A stretch of 64,000 bases of DNA from Dasania sp. GY-MA-18 (GTDB lineage Bacteria; Pseudomonadota; Gammaproteobacteria; Pseudomonadales; Dasaniaceae), in contig NZ_JANHAP010000010.1 of assembly GCF_024734385.1 (NCBI RefSeq), forward strand, positions 1-64,000, written 5' to 3'. Within the stretch, counting starts at the first letter, position 1. Each line of letters starts with the position of its first letter. Position numbers and translations under genes: made by a program. Below the pieces are notes generated by a model. It had not been told where the DNA came from, searched no databases, and saw only the letters and a list, made by a program, of their open reading frames with translations. Below, piece by piece: positions 1 through 7,900 of this stretch.

Positions 1-16
1 AATTACTTGATCAACT

Positions 17-28
17 TGTTAAAGAGCT
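17..28 (-). promoter_or_regulatory. rRNA leader boxA antitermination site
   Basis: On the minus strand this reads AGCTCTTTAACA, matching the E. coli rrn boxA (TGCTCTTTAACA) at 11 of 12 bases. boxA in nascent rRNA recruits the NusB/NusE antitermination complex. It lies downstream of three stacked rrn-like promoters that all point left, so the 16S rRNA gene should begin shortly beyond the left window edge. The match and position are seen; the rRNA gene itself is inferred. Confidence 0.8.
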
Positions 29-98
29 GCCGGAATCGCCAGGATTCTCGACTATCTTGCCGTGCAGCGCTTAGCGCTTGCCTCAACAAGGGATGCGA

Positions 99-126
99 AT
101 TATACACGCCGCATCCGGCTTGGCAA
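99..126 (-). promoter_or_regulatory. rRNA operon promoter, proximal of three
   Basis: On the minus strand: TTGCCA (121-126), a 16-nt spacer, then TATAAT (99-104). The 16-nt spacing is typical of rRNA promoters. The sequence after the -10 is TCGCATCCC, which differs from the GC-rich discriminator of the two upstream promoters. It lies nearest to boxA and the predicted 16S gene. Confidence 0.7.
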
Positions 127-252
127 GTCATTTTTGAAAGTATTTTACACCGAAGTGGCAAACCATTTTCAATCCGTCTTACCGGCGGTGAAAAAACCTA
201 GAACTGCGTTTTTCACCCTCTCCCGTCGGCCTCTGCCTTGGAAGAGCGGCGC

Positions 253-305
253 ATTATAGAGATCTCATACGCCTTGGCAAGCGCTTTTTAAAATTAATTT
301 AAAAA
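253..305 (-). promoter_or_regulatory. rRNA operon promoter, middle, with UP-like element
   Basis: On the minus strand: TTGCCA (275-280), a 16-nt spacer and TATAAT (253-258), followed by the GC-rich discriminator GCGCCGC (246-252), the usual setting for stringent control by ppGpp/DksA. Immediately upstream of the -35 is an A/T-rich tract (about 285-305) that resembles an UP element for the RNA polymerase alpha subunit. It shares its -35 hexamer with the proximal promoter and its discriminator with the distal one. Confidence 0.8.
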
Positions 306-387
306 GCTGTTTTGCCTGCTGAAAAAAGCAGCAAATCACTAGCTTTCAGCCTCCGATCAAGAACTTGCCTCAATCAGCGAGCGGCGC

Positions 388-448
388 ATTATAGGGGCAA
401 ACAATTGGAAAGCAACGAATAGATTTAAAAAAAGAGATCTTTAATTTG
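388..448 (-). promoter_or_regulatory. rRNA operon promoter, distal, with UP-like element
   Basis: On the minus strand: TTGCTT (410-415), a 16-nt spacer, TATAAT (388-393) and the discriminator GCGCCGC (381-387). The A/T-rich stretch at about 417-448 would be the UP element and overlaps the 3' end of msrQ. There is no obvious terminator between msrQ and this promoter, so msrQ read-through could enter the rRNA operon. Confidence 0.75.
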
Positions 449-1028
449 CTTGCAGCCGCTTACGCTTAAAAAACAACCACAAGCGCTCGCCTAATAGCAC
501 CAGCAACAACAGCGCATATACTAACACTTCGCTATAGTCGGAACGCACCAGCCAGAAAAAATGCAACAGCACACATAAACTAATCACATAAACCAATTGA
601 TGCAGGCGCTTCCAGCGTCGCCCTAATTTTTTTATCGCCCAGCGGTTAGAGCTCAAACCCAAAGGCAGCAGCAGCAACCAAGCAATAATACCCACCGCCA
701 TATACGGCCGCTCACTAAACTCCTCCGCGAATATGGCCGCATCCCAAGCCAGCAAAAAGTGCGCTACAGCCAATAGGTGCAAGCTGGCATAAAACCAACA
801 ATACAAACCCAGCATACGCCTATAGCGCATTAACTCTGTAATACCGGTTAAACGTTTAAGCGGGGATATCGCCAAGGTTAGCCATAAAAATGTAATAGCC
901 CAAAACCCCAATGACAAGATCAGCACTTTTACCGGGTCCGGTCCTAATTGCCCACTGACCAATCTCACCAACAAATACAACAGCGGCACTAGACTAAGTA
1001 TAAAAACAACAACCTTAGACCAACCCAC
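441..1028 (-). CDS. msrQ: MsrQ, heme-binding membrane subunit of the periplasmic methionine sulfoxide reductase
   Basis: A 195-residue inner-membrane protein with about six hydrophobic segments and histidines in SLHLLAVAHF and VISLCVLLHFF, suitable for heme ligation. MsrQ (YedZ) belongs to the ferric-reductase-like transmembrane family and passes electrons from the quinone pool to MsrP, which repairs oxidised methionines in periplasmic proteins. The start is GTG, two bases after the msrP stop, so the two are co-translated. Length matches the family (about 200). The 3' end overlaps the UP region of the distal rRNA promoter. Confidence 0.93.
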   Translation of the reverse strand: MGWSKVVVFILSLVPLLYLLVRLVSGQLGPDPVKVLILSLGFWAITFLWLTLAISPLKRLTGITELMRYRRMLGLYCWFYASLHLLAVAHFLLAWDAAIFAEEFSERPYMAVGIIAWLLLLPLGLSSNRWAIKKLGRRWKRLHQLVYVISLCVLLHFFWLVRSDYSEVLVYALLLLVLLGERLWLFFKRKRLQAN

Positions 1029-1030
1029 GC

Positions 1031-2026
1031 TTAGTAGTACTTTTTCAAATTCATGTTTTTATAGAGGTGCGCCACTTGCTCGCCATAGCCATTAAACATT
1101 TCCGTGGGTATACGATTGGGGGCAAAGAAAGAGGAAGGCAAGCGCCGCTCAAATTTTTGACTCCAGCGCGGGTGATCCACCTCGGGGTTCACATTGGCAT
1201 AAAAGCCGTACTCCTCAGGCGCCAAATCCTGCCAAGTGGTGTAAGGCTGCTTTTCTAGAAAACGAATTTTGACTATGGACTTAATACTTTTAAAGCCGTA
1301 CTTCCAAGGCAGTACCAAGCGTATAGGTGCGCCATTTTGCTTGGGCAGCTCGCGGCCATATAAGCCCGTGGCCAAAAAGGCCAAGGGGTTCATAGCCTCA
1401 TCCATACGCAAGCCCTCTCTATAGGGCCAATCAATTATCGAAGTTAACGAGCGCATACCACGCATTTCTGAGCGGCGCGCCAAGGTTTCAAACTGTATAT
1501 ATTTTGCCTTGGCGGTAGGCTGCACTTTTTTGATCAGTTCAGCCAAGGGAAAGCCCACCCAAGGAATCACCATGGACCAGGCCTCTACACAACGCAGCCG
1601 GTAAATACGCTCCTCCAGATCCACCCAGCTTAAAATATCTTCTAACTGATAGCTGGCCGGCTTAGCCACCTCGCCCTCTATGGCTATAGACCAGGGGTCA
1701 ACAGTCATGGCCTCGGCGTACTTGGCGGGGTCAGTTTTATCCATGCCAAATTCATAGAAGTTGTTATAGCGCTTAACATCGTCATAGGGAGTCAGCGCCT
1801 CATCGGTATAAAAACCGCTTTGCGCAAGCGCTTTAACTTTTTGATATTGCAACGGTGACAAGGGCTGATTGGCCAGCGCAGGGCTGGTAGCGAGCAGGCT
1901 GCCAGCACCCACCCCCAGAGCAGAAAGCCCAAGCAGTGAGCCTTTCATAAAGTCGCGCCGCTTTAGGTAAACGGCTTCAGGGGTGATCTCTGCAGAGGGG
2001 ATAGTATTCTTAAACAAGGCTGGCAC
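1031..2026 (-). CDS. msrP: MsrP, periplasmic molybdenum-dependent methionine sulfoxide reductase
   Basis: A 331-residue molybdopterin enzyme (YedY family). A twin-arginine signal is visible as LKRRDFMKG (21-29) followed by a hydrophobic stretch and an ALA cleavage site near residue 52, so it is exported folded. The cysteine in YRLRCVEAW (Cys146) is the expected molybdenum ligand. It reduces free or protein-bound methionine sulfoxide using electrons from MsrQ, encoded immediately downstream. The start is GTG with a weak ribosome site. In P. aeruginosa the same pssA-msrP-msrQ-rRNA order is recalled, consistent with an ancestral locus. Confidence 0.95.
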   Translation of the reverse strand: MPALFKNTIPSAEITPEAVYLKRRDFMKGSLLGLSALGVGAGSLLATSPALANQPLSPLQYQKVKALAQSGFYTDEALTPYDDVKRYNNFYEFGMDKTDPAKYAEAMTVDPWSIAIEGEVAKPASYQLEDILSWVDLEERIYRLRCVEAWSMVIPWVGFPLAELIKKVQPTAKAKYIQFETLARRSEMRGMRSLTSIIDWPYREGLRMDEAMNPLAFLATGLYGRELPKQNGAPIRLVLPWKYGFKSIKSIVKIRFLEKQPYTTWQDLAPEEYGFYANVNPEVDHPRWSQKFERRLPSSFFAPNRIPTEMFNGYGEQVAHLYKNMNLKKYY

Positions 2027-2109
2027 CGCTAGTTTAGGCTAATGAGTTGCACTGAATGTGAAAGCTTAGACTATAGCGCCGCCAAAAATTCCCTTACCCC
2101 CTAATTATG

Positions 2110-2991
2110 CTACGGCGATTTATCGGCACGTATTTTCGCCAACAAGGTAAGCACAGGCCCTGACAAGGCATAAGCCATAAAGCCCAGCAGTAAAATACGT
2201 GCAGGATCCAGCATTACCACGCCAAATAATAAAATCACCACGATGATCATCACAAAGGGTACGCGCCCTTTTAAATCAAAACCTTTAAAGCTGTGATAGG
2301 GCACGTTTGAAACCATTAAAATGCCCATGGCCGCAGTCATCAAGCCAGCAAACACCGCCAGCTCTGTAGGCAGGTTCGCCCCTACATAGCCCTCTTCAAA
2401 ACACACCCAAATGATGCCCGCCACCACAGCTGCCGCCGCAGGGCTGGCCAAACCGGTAAAAAAGTTTTTATTGGCAGTATCAATCTGGGTATTGAAGCGC
2501 GCCAAGCGCAGCGCGGCACAGGCCACATAAATAAAGGCCATGGCCCAGCCCAGCTTACCCAAATCACTTAACGCCCAGCTAAACATCACCAACGCGGGGG
2601 CCACACCAAAGGACACCATATCGGCCAAGCTATCGTATTCGGCACCAAACTTACTTTGAGTATTGGTCATGCGAGCGACTCGGCCATCCAAACCATCTAG
2701 CACCATGGAAACAAAGATGGCGATAGCCGCCGCCTCAAAACGACCATTCATACCTGAAACTATGGCGTAAAAGCCTGAGAACAAGGCCGCTGAGGTAAAC
2801 AGGTTAGGCAATAGGTATATGCCTTTATGACGCTCGGTTTTACCGTTAACCCGCACCTCTTCCTCGTGCTCATCAATCAGATTTAACGGATCGCTAGTGG
2901 CACCGGCAGACTCAGCCTGCTCTTCTGCGGAGGGCTTGCCGTTATTGATAACGGCCTTTAGATCTACCGGTTCTTTACTGTTGTCGCTCAT
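2110..2991 (-). CDS. pssA: CDP-diacylglycerol-serine O-phosphatidyltransferase
   Basis: Makes phosphatidylserine, precursor of phosphatidylethanolamine, from CDP-diacylglycerol and serine at the inner membrane. The CDP-alcohol phosphotransferase signature is complete: DGLDGRVAR (99-107) then GAEYDSLAD (116-124), giving the four catalytic aspartates Asp99, Asp102, Asp120 and Asp124. The first ~55 residues are polar and variable; about seven hydrophobic helices follow. I chose the ATG at 2991 (293 residues, MSDNSKEP) because pseudomonad homologues as I recall them begin with a short MSE/MSD leader; an in-frame ATG at 3024 would add 11 residues. It lies between ilvY and msrP on the same strand. 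Confidence 0.93.
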   Translation of the reverse strand: MSDNSKEPVDLKAVINNGKPSAEEQAESAGATSDPLNLIDEHEEEVRVNGKTERHKGIYLLPNLFTSAALFSGFYAIVSGMNGRFEAAAIAIFVSMVLDGLDGRVARMTNTQSKFGAEYDSLADMVSFGVAPALVMFSWALSDLGKLGWAMAFIYVACAALRLARFNTQIDTANKNFFTGLASPAAAAVVAGIIWVCFEEGYVGANLPTELAVFAGLMTAAMGILMVSNVPYHSFKGFDLKGRVPFVMIIVVILLFGVVMLDPARILLLGFMAYALSGPVLTLLAKIRADKSP

Positions 2992-3030
2992 AAAATCGTC
3001 TTTAACCGTGATGAAAAGGCCCATGATAAA

Positions 3031-3942
3031 TTAAAAATCGATTTGATACGATGCCTTTGCACATTCCCAAAACGCTCGCAGCTGCGGGCTTTCCATGCGT
3101 TGGCTAAGCGCACACACCCCCACAGCAAAAGGAGCCAGCGGTGGCTGCACATCTAAAACCTGCACTTTATCGCGCAAGGGGCTGTTAAGCAGCACCAGCT
3201 CAGGCACTAAACCCACCCCAAAGCCCAGACTAACCATACTCACTATAGCCTCATTGCCGCTGACTTGGGCGTAGATATTAGGCTTTACCTCCTGCTGACG
3301 AAACCATTGATCCAACCTAGACCGAGCCACCCCGTGCTCAGAAAATATAAAGGGCAACGCATGCCAGGGCAGCTTTTGCCCCTGCGCCAAGTGTTCACGT
3401 ATGCTTTGCTCCAATTGGCAATGCATGGTGGGGTAAATAAAAAGCAGGGGTGAGTGCAGCAGCGTTTGAAACTGCAGCTTAGATGACAACTTATCGGGCC
3501 TGGCGGCTATCGCCACATCCTCATGGCCAGCATAAACACGATCTACAGCCTCGGCATGATCGCCGGTATGCAGTTTAATATCGATGGCTGGGTAGCGGTG
3601 CCTAAAGGGCTCCAAGATATCGGCCAACACACTATAAACCGCGGTAACCGAGCAAAACACGCTGACCTCACCACTTATATGTTTAGCATCCTGTGCCATC
3701 GAGGCATTAAAGCGCTGCCACTGCGACAGGGCCTGCTTGGCATAATCCTGAAATTGCCTACCGGCCGCAGTAAGCCGCACGCTGCGGTTATCACGCTCCA
3801 ATAGGCGCTGGCCCAACTCCTCCTCCATACGCACGATAGCCCGACTCACCGCCGAAGGGCTCATATGCAAATGATTGGCGGTTTGGGCGAAGTGTAGGGT
3901 TTCTGCTAGATGAGCGAAGAGTTGTAGTTGTTTGGTGTCCAT
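3031..3942 (-). CDS. ilvY: LysR-type activator IlvY of ilvC
   Basis: A 303-residue LysR-type regulator with an N-terminal winged helix-turn-helix (about 1-60, MDTKQLQLFAHLAETLHFAQ) and a two-lobed inducer-binding domain. It diverges from ilvC across a 280-bp control region, the classical ilvY/ilvC arrangement in which IlvY senses acetolactate or acetohydroxybutyrate and activates ilvC. Identity as IlvY rests on that position and on class II ilvC being its usual partner. The pssA gene follows on the same strand, so some read-through into pssA is possible. Confidence 0.9.
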   Translation of the reverse strand: MDTKQLQLFAHLAETLHFAQTANHLHMSPSAVSRAIVRMEEELGQRLLERDNRSVRLTAAGRQFQDYAKQALSQWQRFNASMAQDAKHISGEVSVFCSVTAVYSVLADILEPFRHRYPAIDIKLHTGDHAEAVDRVYAGHEDVAIAARPDKLSSKLQFQTLLHSPLLFIYPTMHCQLEQSIREHLAQGQKLPWHALPFIFSEHGVARSRLDQWFRQQEVKPNIYAQVSGNEAIVSMVSLGFGVGLVPELVLLNSPLRDKVQVLDVQPPLAPFAVGVCALSQRMESPQLRAFWECAKASYQIDF

Positions 3943-4012
3943 AAAAGCTTCTATTTAGAAAGAGGGACAGAGCTAAAGATCTCTGGCTGACTCTCTAGCT
4001 ACGGAGCATTTA

Positions 4013-4041
4013 GGGGACAGAGCGCTGCGCGGTCTGTCCCC
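4013..4041. repeat. REP-like hairpin, copy 1
   Basis: Inverted repeat with 9-bp arms GGGGACAGA (4013-4021) and TCTGTCCCC (4033-4041) around the 11-nt GC-rich loop GCGCTGCGCGG. The left arm and loop recur at 4173. It resembles the short palindromic repeats that litter intergenic DNA in many gammaproteobacteria. A third fragment, GAGGGACAGAG, is at about 3962-3972. Confidence 0.7.
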
Positions 4042-4076
4042 GCATACTGTATTGCGATTGACGCAATACAGTATGC
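4042..4076. promoter_or_regulatory. Perfect 15-bp palindrome, candidate IlvY operator
   Basis: Arms GCATACTGTATTGCG (4042-4056) and CGCAATACAGTATGC (4062-4076) are perfectly complementary around a 5-nt loop. The centre holds TTGCG-N5-CGCAA, which satisfies the LysR-type T-N11-A rule (T4053 to A4065). It lies between ilvY and ilvC and directly abuts the REP-like hairpin. An operator role is inferred; the arms are much longer than a LysR box needs, so an RNA hairpin or part of a repeat element is the alternative. Confidence 0.55.
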
Positions 4077-4172
4077 CAAACATATCATTTTACGCAACAT
4101 GTGTTTTTCTATATAGTGCCCGGCACTGAATTAAAAGGTGGATAGACATCGTCTATTCGGAACTATGAAAGG

Positions 4173-4202
4173 GGGGACAGAGCGCTGCGCGGTCTTTCCT
4201 CC
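4173..4202. repeat. REP-like hairpin, degenerate copy 2
   Basis: The first 23 bases (4173-4195) are identical to copy 1 at 4013-4035, but the right arm has decayed to TCTTTCCTCC. It ends about 20 bases before the ilvC start and therefore sits in the ilvC 5' leader, close to its ribosome-binding site (CTGGAG). Confidence 0.65.
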
Positions 4203-4222
4203 GACTCTCTGGAGAATTAACC

Positions 4223-5698
4223 ATGGGTCAGAACTACTTTAATACCCTGCCACTACGTGTGCAGCTGGAAGAATTGGCAAAATGCCGCTTTATGGATCAG
4301 TCAGAATTTGCTGACGGCTGCGATTACATTAAAGGTAAAAAAATCGTAATCGTGGGCTGTGGTGCTCAAGGCCTAAACCAAGGCTTAAACATGCGTGACA
4401 GTGGCTGTGATGTTTCTTACGCCTTGCGCGCTGAAGCGATTGCCGAAAAGCGTCAGTCTTTCAAAAACGCCTCTGAGAACGGCTTTACTGTTGGCACTTA
4501 TGAAGAGCTAATCCCCACTGCTGACATCGTGATGAACCTGACTCCCGATAAACAGCACACTGCCGTTGTTGAAGCGGTCATGCCTTTAATGAAAGAAGGT
4601 GCTTGCTTAGATTACGCTCACGGCTTCAACTTAGTTGAAGAAGGCATGCAAATCCGTAAAGACTTAACCGTAGTAATGTGCTGTCCCAAGTGCCCAGGCA
4701 CTGAAGTACGTGAAGAGTACAAGCGTGGTTTCGGCGTACCGACACTTATCGCTGTACACCGCGAAAACGACCCTAAAGGTGATGGCCTTGAAATCGCAAA
4801 AGCCTTAGCCTCTGCCACTGGCGGCGACCGCGCTGGCGTATTGGAATCTTCTCCTATTGCTGAAGTTAAGTCTGACTTAATGGGCGAGCAAACCATTCTT
4901 TGCGGCATGTTACAAACCGGCTCTATCTTGTGCTTCGACAAAATGGTTGAGCAAGGCATAGACGCGGGTTACGCCTCTAAGTTTATCCAGTACGGCTGGG
5001 AAGCTATCACCGAAGGCTTAAAGCACGGCGGCATCACCAACATGATGGATCGCTTGAGCAACCCTGCCAAGATCAAGTGCTTTGAAATTGCTGACGAGCT
5101 AAAAGACATCATGCGCCCTTTATACGAGAAGCACCAAGACGATATTATGTCTGGCCACTTCTCTAAAACCATGATGGAAGATTGGGCTAACGACGATGCC
5201 AACCTATTAGGCTGGCGCGCAGCGACTGCTGAAACCAACTTCGAAAAAGCCACTAACGCCGATGTAGAAATCAGCGAGCAAGAGTTTTACGACAAAGGCA
5301 TCTTAATGGTAGCTATGGTTAAAGCCGGTGTTGAACTAGCGTTTGAAACCATGGTTGCTGCGGGTATTAAAGAAGAGTCAGCTTACTACGAGTCACTACA
5401 CGAGACTCCGTTAATTGCTAACACTATCGCTCGTAAGAAGCTTTACGAAATGAACGTGGTTATCTCTGATACCGCTGAGTATGGTTGCTACTTATTCGAC
5501 CACGCTTGCAAGCCACTATTGGCTGACTTTATGAAGAAAGTTTCTACCGACATTATCGGCAAAGGCTTAGAGCTAGACGACAATGGCGTAGACAATGCTG
5601 AGTTAATCGCCATCAACGCTGAGATACGCTACCACCCTGTAGAAATTATCGGTGAAGAGTTGCGTGATTACATGACGGCGATGAAGAAGATCGTTTAA
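4223..5698 (+). CDS. ilvC: Ketol-acid reductoisomerase, class II
   Basis: Converts 2-acetolactate or 2-aceto-2-hydroxybutyrate to the dihydroxy acid with NADPH and Mg2+, the second common step of valine, leucine and isoleucine synthesis. At 491 residues it is the long class II form with a duplicated knotted domain, not the ~338-residue class I form. The dinucleotide loop GCGAQG is at 45-50; [20 protein letters not shown] and the C-terminal [12 protein letters not shown] are strongly E. coli IlvC-like. A GGAG ribosome site precedes the ATG. It is divergent from ilvY and followed by a strong terminator. Confidence 0.97.
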   Translation: MGQNYFNTLPLRVQLEELAKCRFMDQSEFADGCDYIKGKKIVIVGCGAQGLNQGLNMRDSGCDVSYALRAEAIAEKRQSFKNASENGFTVGTYEELIPTADIVMNLTPDKQHTAVVEAVMPLMKEGACLDYAHGFNLVEEGMQIRKDLTVVMCCPKCPGTEVREEYKRGFGVPTLIAVHRENDPKGDGLEIAKALASATGGDRAGVLESSPIAEVKSDLMGEQTILCGMLQTGSILCFDKMVEQGIDAGYASKFIQYGWEAITEGLKHGGITNMMDRLSNPAKIKCFEIADELKDIMRPLYEKHQDDIMSGHFSKTMMEDWANDDANLLGWRAATAETNFEKATNADVEISEQEFYDKGILMVAMVKAGVELAFETMVAAGIKEESAYYESLHETPLIANTIARKKLYEMNVVISDTAEYGCYLFDHACKPLLADFMKKVSTDIIGKGLELDDNGVDNAELIAINAEIRYHPVEIIGEELRDYMTAMKKIV

Positions 5699-5723
5699 TT
5701 CGCTGAACGCGAAGTAAACGATC

Positions 5724-5753
5724 AGCGGCAAGCTACAAGCTTGAAGCAGCAAG
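5724..5753. repeat. Dispersed intergenic repeat, copy at ilvC 3' end
   Basis: AGCGGCAAGCTACAAGCTTG and the bases that follow match 40125-40148 at 21 of 24 positions. The sequence is built from CAAGCT/AAGC-like units and lies just before the ilvC terminator; the other copy sits at the murJ 3' end. Origin unknown. Confidence 0.5.
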
Positions 5754-5755
5754 AG

Positions 5756-5790
5756 AAAGGCCGAGTCTCTATGAGATTCGGCCTTTTTTA
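5756..5790 (+). terminator. Rho-independent terminator of ilvC
   Basis: Stem AAAGGCCGA (5756-5764) with TCGGCCTTT (5778-5786), with an inner TCTC/GAGA pairing, followed by a T run. It lies 57 bases after the ilvC stop. The A-rich left arm makes it possibly bidirectional for the convergent LysR gene. Confidence 0.85.
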
Positions 5791-5812
5791 TGGCATATAC
5801 CACACACTAAAT

Positions 5813-6691
5813 TCAGCGCGCTTGATCAAACCAACGCTCGAGAAATTCAATACACTGCACAATTTTGGCGGGTACAAAATGCCGTGCGGGGTATAAGGCA
5901 TACAGTGTCAGCCTGGGCTTCTTTGCGTCCGCCAACACCTCTACTAACTCGCCACTGTCTAAGGCGCTGCGGCAGACAAAGTCGGGTAAGAATCCCAAGC
6001 CTAAATCAGCTTTTATCGCCTCCATCATGAACAGTACGCTGTTCACCCGCAACGCGCCGTCGATCACCACGCCATCCTCTATGGGCCAAACATTTTTTCC
6101 CTTAAAGTAGCTGTATACAAAACAGTTATGCGACTGTAAATCTCGCGGCAGGAAAATCGGTGTATGGGACTGTAGATAACCCGGTGATGCACAAACATGG
6201 TAGCTAAACTCGGTTAGGGGTCGCCCTACATAGCTAGAGTCAAAGGGGCGACTGGAGGCCCGAAAACCTAAATCAAAACCCTGCTCAACTAAGTCGACAT
6301 CTTCATCGCCCAAGTGTATATCCAGCGCTATGTCTGGATAGGCACGCATAAAATCGGCGAACATTTTTGACAGCTCGGTAATACCTAAAGCCATAGGCGC
6401 GTTAATTTTGAGTTTGCCACGGGGGTTATGCTGCAGGTCGTTCACAAAGCTGTCGGCATCGTCGATCTTTTCTAGAATCTCCCGTGCCCGCTGCAAATAG
6501 CCTTCGCCCACGTGGGTGAGCTGCACGCTGCGGGTGGACCTATGCAATAAGCGAGCGCCTAGATCTTCCTCTAAGCGGCCTATCTCTTTGCTGATCATCG
6601 ATTTCGAGACATTGATTTGCTCAGCCACCCGGGTAAAGCTCCCCAAGTCAGCCAGCCTAACAAACAGCTGTATAGCTCGTAATTTATCCAT
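5813..6691 (-). CDS. LysR-family transcriptional regulator
   Basis: A 292-residue LysR-type regulator. The N-terminal HTH (about 1-60) reads as a typical GSFTRVAEQINVSKSMISKE helix-turn-helix and is followed by a LysR substrate-binding domain; the type resembles the large CrgA/DmlR-like group. It is divergent from the GST cassette starting at 6862, with a 170-bp gap that should hold shared promoters, so it is probably the regulator of that cassette. The effector cannot be told from sequence. Confidence 0.88.
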   Translation of the reverse strand: MDKLRAIQLFVRLADLGSFTRVAEQINVSKSMISKEIGRLEEDLGARLLHRSTRSVQLTHVGEGYLQRAREILEKIDDADSFVNDLQHNPRGKLKINAPMALGITELSKMFADFMRAYPDIALDIHLGDEDVDLVEQGFDLGFRASSRPFDSSYVGRPLTEFSYHVCASPGYLQSHTPIFLPRDLQSHNCFVYSYFKGKNVWPIEDGVVIDGALRVNSVLFMMEAIKADLGLGFLPDFVCRSALDSGELVEVLADAKKPRLTLYALYPARHFVPAKIVQCIEFLERWFDQAR

Positions 6692-6861
6692 CTCTGCTAT
6701 CCACCCCAGCTATCCTCGCCCCTCACCATTACAATCATATTGTCATCAATATGGAAACATTAGGTTTTGATTGTAACTATATATGACTTTTTCACAAGCC
6801 CTTAGACTGCCCTACATCGCATTGAGAGATGAGATGCCTAACAAACTGATTGGAGAACACC

Positions 6862-7470
6862 ATGTACACACTTTATTACCAACCCGGCGCATGTTCTTTG
6901 GCAACCCAAGTGGTATTGCACGAACTCAAGCAAGACGTAGCGATCATCGACAAACAACAAGTAGAGAATTTCTCTGCCATCAACCCCATAGGCACGGTGC
7001 CCGTATTGGTTGATGGCGACAAAACCTTACGCGAAGGAGCCGCCCTGATGATCTACTTACTCAATAAACATCAGAACAGCATGCTGCCAGCCACTGGCGC
7101 GGCGCGCGAACAAGCTATACAAGACCTAATGTTTGCCAACGCCACCATGCACCCCGCCTATGGTCGCTTATTTTTTATCGCCCAGCACATTAGCGATGAC
7201 AACGCCAAACAATCGGCCTTCGATGCAGCCGCTCTGACGATTAATCAGCTGTGGCAAGTGGTGGAGCAGCAGCTAGCAACACACGCTTTTCTGGGTGGGG
7301 ACCAGCCTTCGGCCGCAGATATTATGCTCGCAGTGTATTCACGCTGGGGCGCCAGCTTCCCAGTAGCAATACGATTGGGGCATAACAGTCAAAAAATGGT
7401 CGCTGCGGTACAAGCCATGCCCAGTTTTCAACGCGCCGTGAATGCTGAACAACAGCAATCAGCCGCTTAG
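6862..7470 (+). CDS. Glutathione S-transferase family protein
   Basis: A 202-residue protein with an N-terminal thioredoxin-fold domain (about 1-77; YYQPGACSLA with a possible catalytic Ser12 or Cys11, and the cis-proline strand GTVPVLVDG) and an all-helical C-terminal domain. It would conjugate or reduce electrophiles with glutathione. The ATG at 6862 is chosen because TGGAG lies just upstream; a TTG at 6850 overlaps that site. It is first in a same-strand run of five genes next to a divergent LysR gene, pointing to a stress- or xenobiotic-induced cassette. Confidence 0.9.
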   Translation: MYTLYYQPGACSLATQVVLHELKQDVAIIDKQQVENFSAINPIGTVPVLVDGDKTLREGAALMIYLLNKHQNSMLPATGAAREQAIQDLMFANATMHPAYGRLFFIAQHISDDNAKQSAFDAAALTINQLWQVVEQQLATHAFLGGDQPSAADIMLAVYSRWGASFPVAIRLGHNSQKMVAAVQAMPSFQRAVNAEQQQSAA

Positions 7471-7495
7471 CTCAGTATCCATAGTGGAGATGATT

Positions 7496-7900
7496 ATGAG
7501 TAATACCGCATCTAGCATTTCCTGTGACACGGATTTTGGCGCCCATGAGTTTGACTTAGTGATGGACATAATACGGGATTATTTTGATGGCCTGCACTTT
7601 GGCGATGTCGCCAAGCTGGAAGCCATCTTCCATCCGGATGCATTTCTAAAAGCCCCTGGCTTACGGTGCAGCCTTAAGCAGTGGCTAGATGCGGTTGCTA
7701 ACCGGCCGGTACCCGCCCAACAGGGCAAGCCCTATGACTACCAATTATTGGCTATAGAAATCATCAAAGATCAGGCCATGGTGAAACTGCAGTGCCCGTT
7801 ATTTGATCACGCCTATGTAGACTTTCTGGGCCTGCTAAAAGAAAACGGGCGCTGGCTAATCGTCAATAAAATGTATAGCGATATGCAGGACAGCAATTGA
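7496..7900 (+). CDS. NTF2-like protein (lumazine-binding-like family)
   Basis: A 134-residue single-domain protein of the NTF2/SnoaL alpha+beta cone fold, with the pattern DYFDGLHFGDVAKLEAIFHP early and a C-terminal GRWLIVNKMYSD strand typical of the putative lumazine-binding subfamily. Catalytic identity is unknown; such proteins are often isomerases, hydratases or binding proteins in redox operons. I use the ATG at 7496, six bases after GGAG. Its stop overlaps the next start (TGATG), so translation is coupled to the DsbA-like gene. Confidence 0.75.
   Translation: MSNTASSISCDTDFGAHEFDLVMDIIRDYFDGLHFGDVAKLEAIFHPDAFLKAPGLRCSLKQWLDAVANRPVPAQQGKPYDYQLLAIEIIKDQAMVKLQCPLFDHAYVDFLGLLKENGRWLIVNKMYSDMQDSN

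Noticed and set aside
7-259. Two overlapping short frames of 64-65 residues at the window start
   Set aside because: They lie inside the rRNA leader and promoters; Cys/Arg-rich, no ribosome site, unlike any protein I know.
4618-4959. Antisense frame of 113 residues inside ilvC
   Set aside because: A shadow of ilvC codon usage; no start signal or homology.
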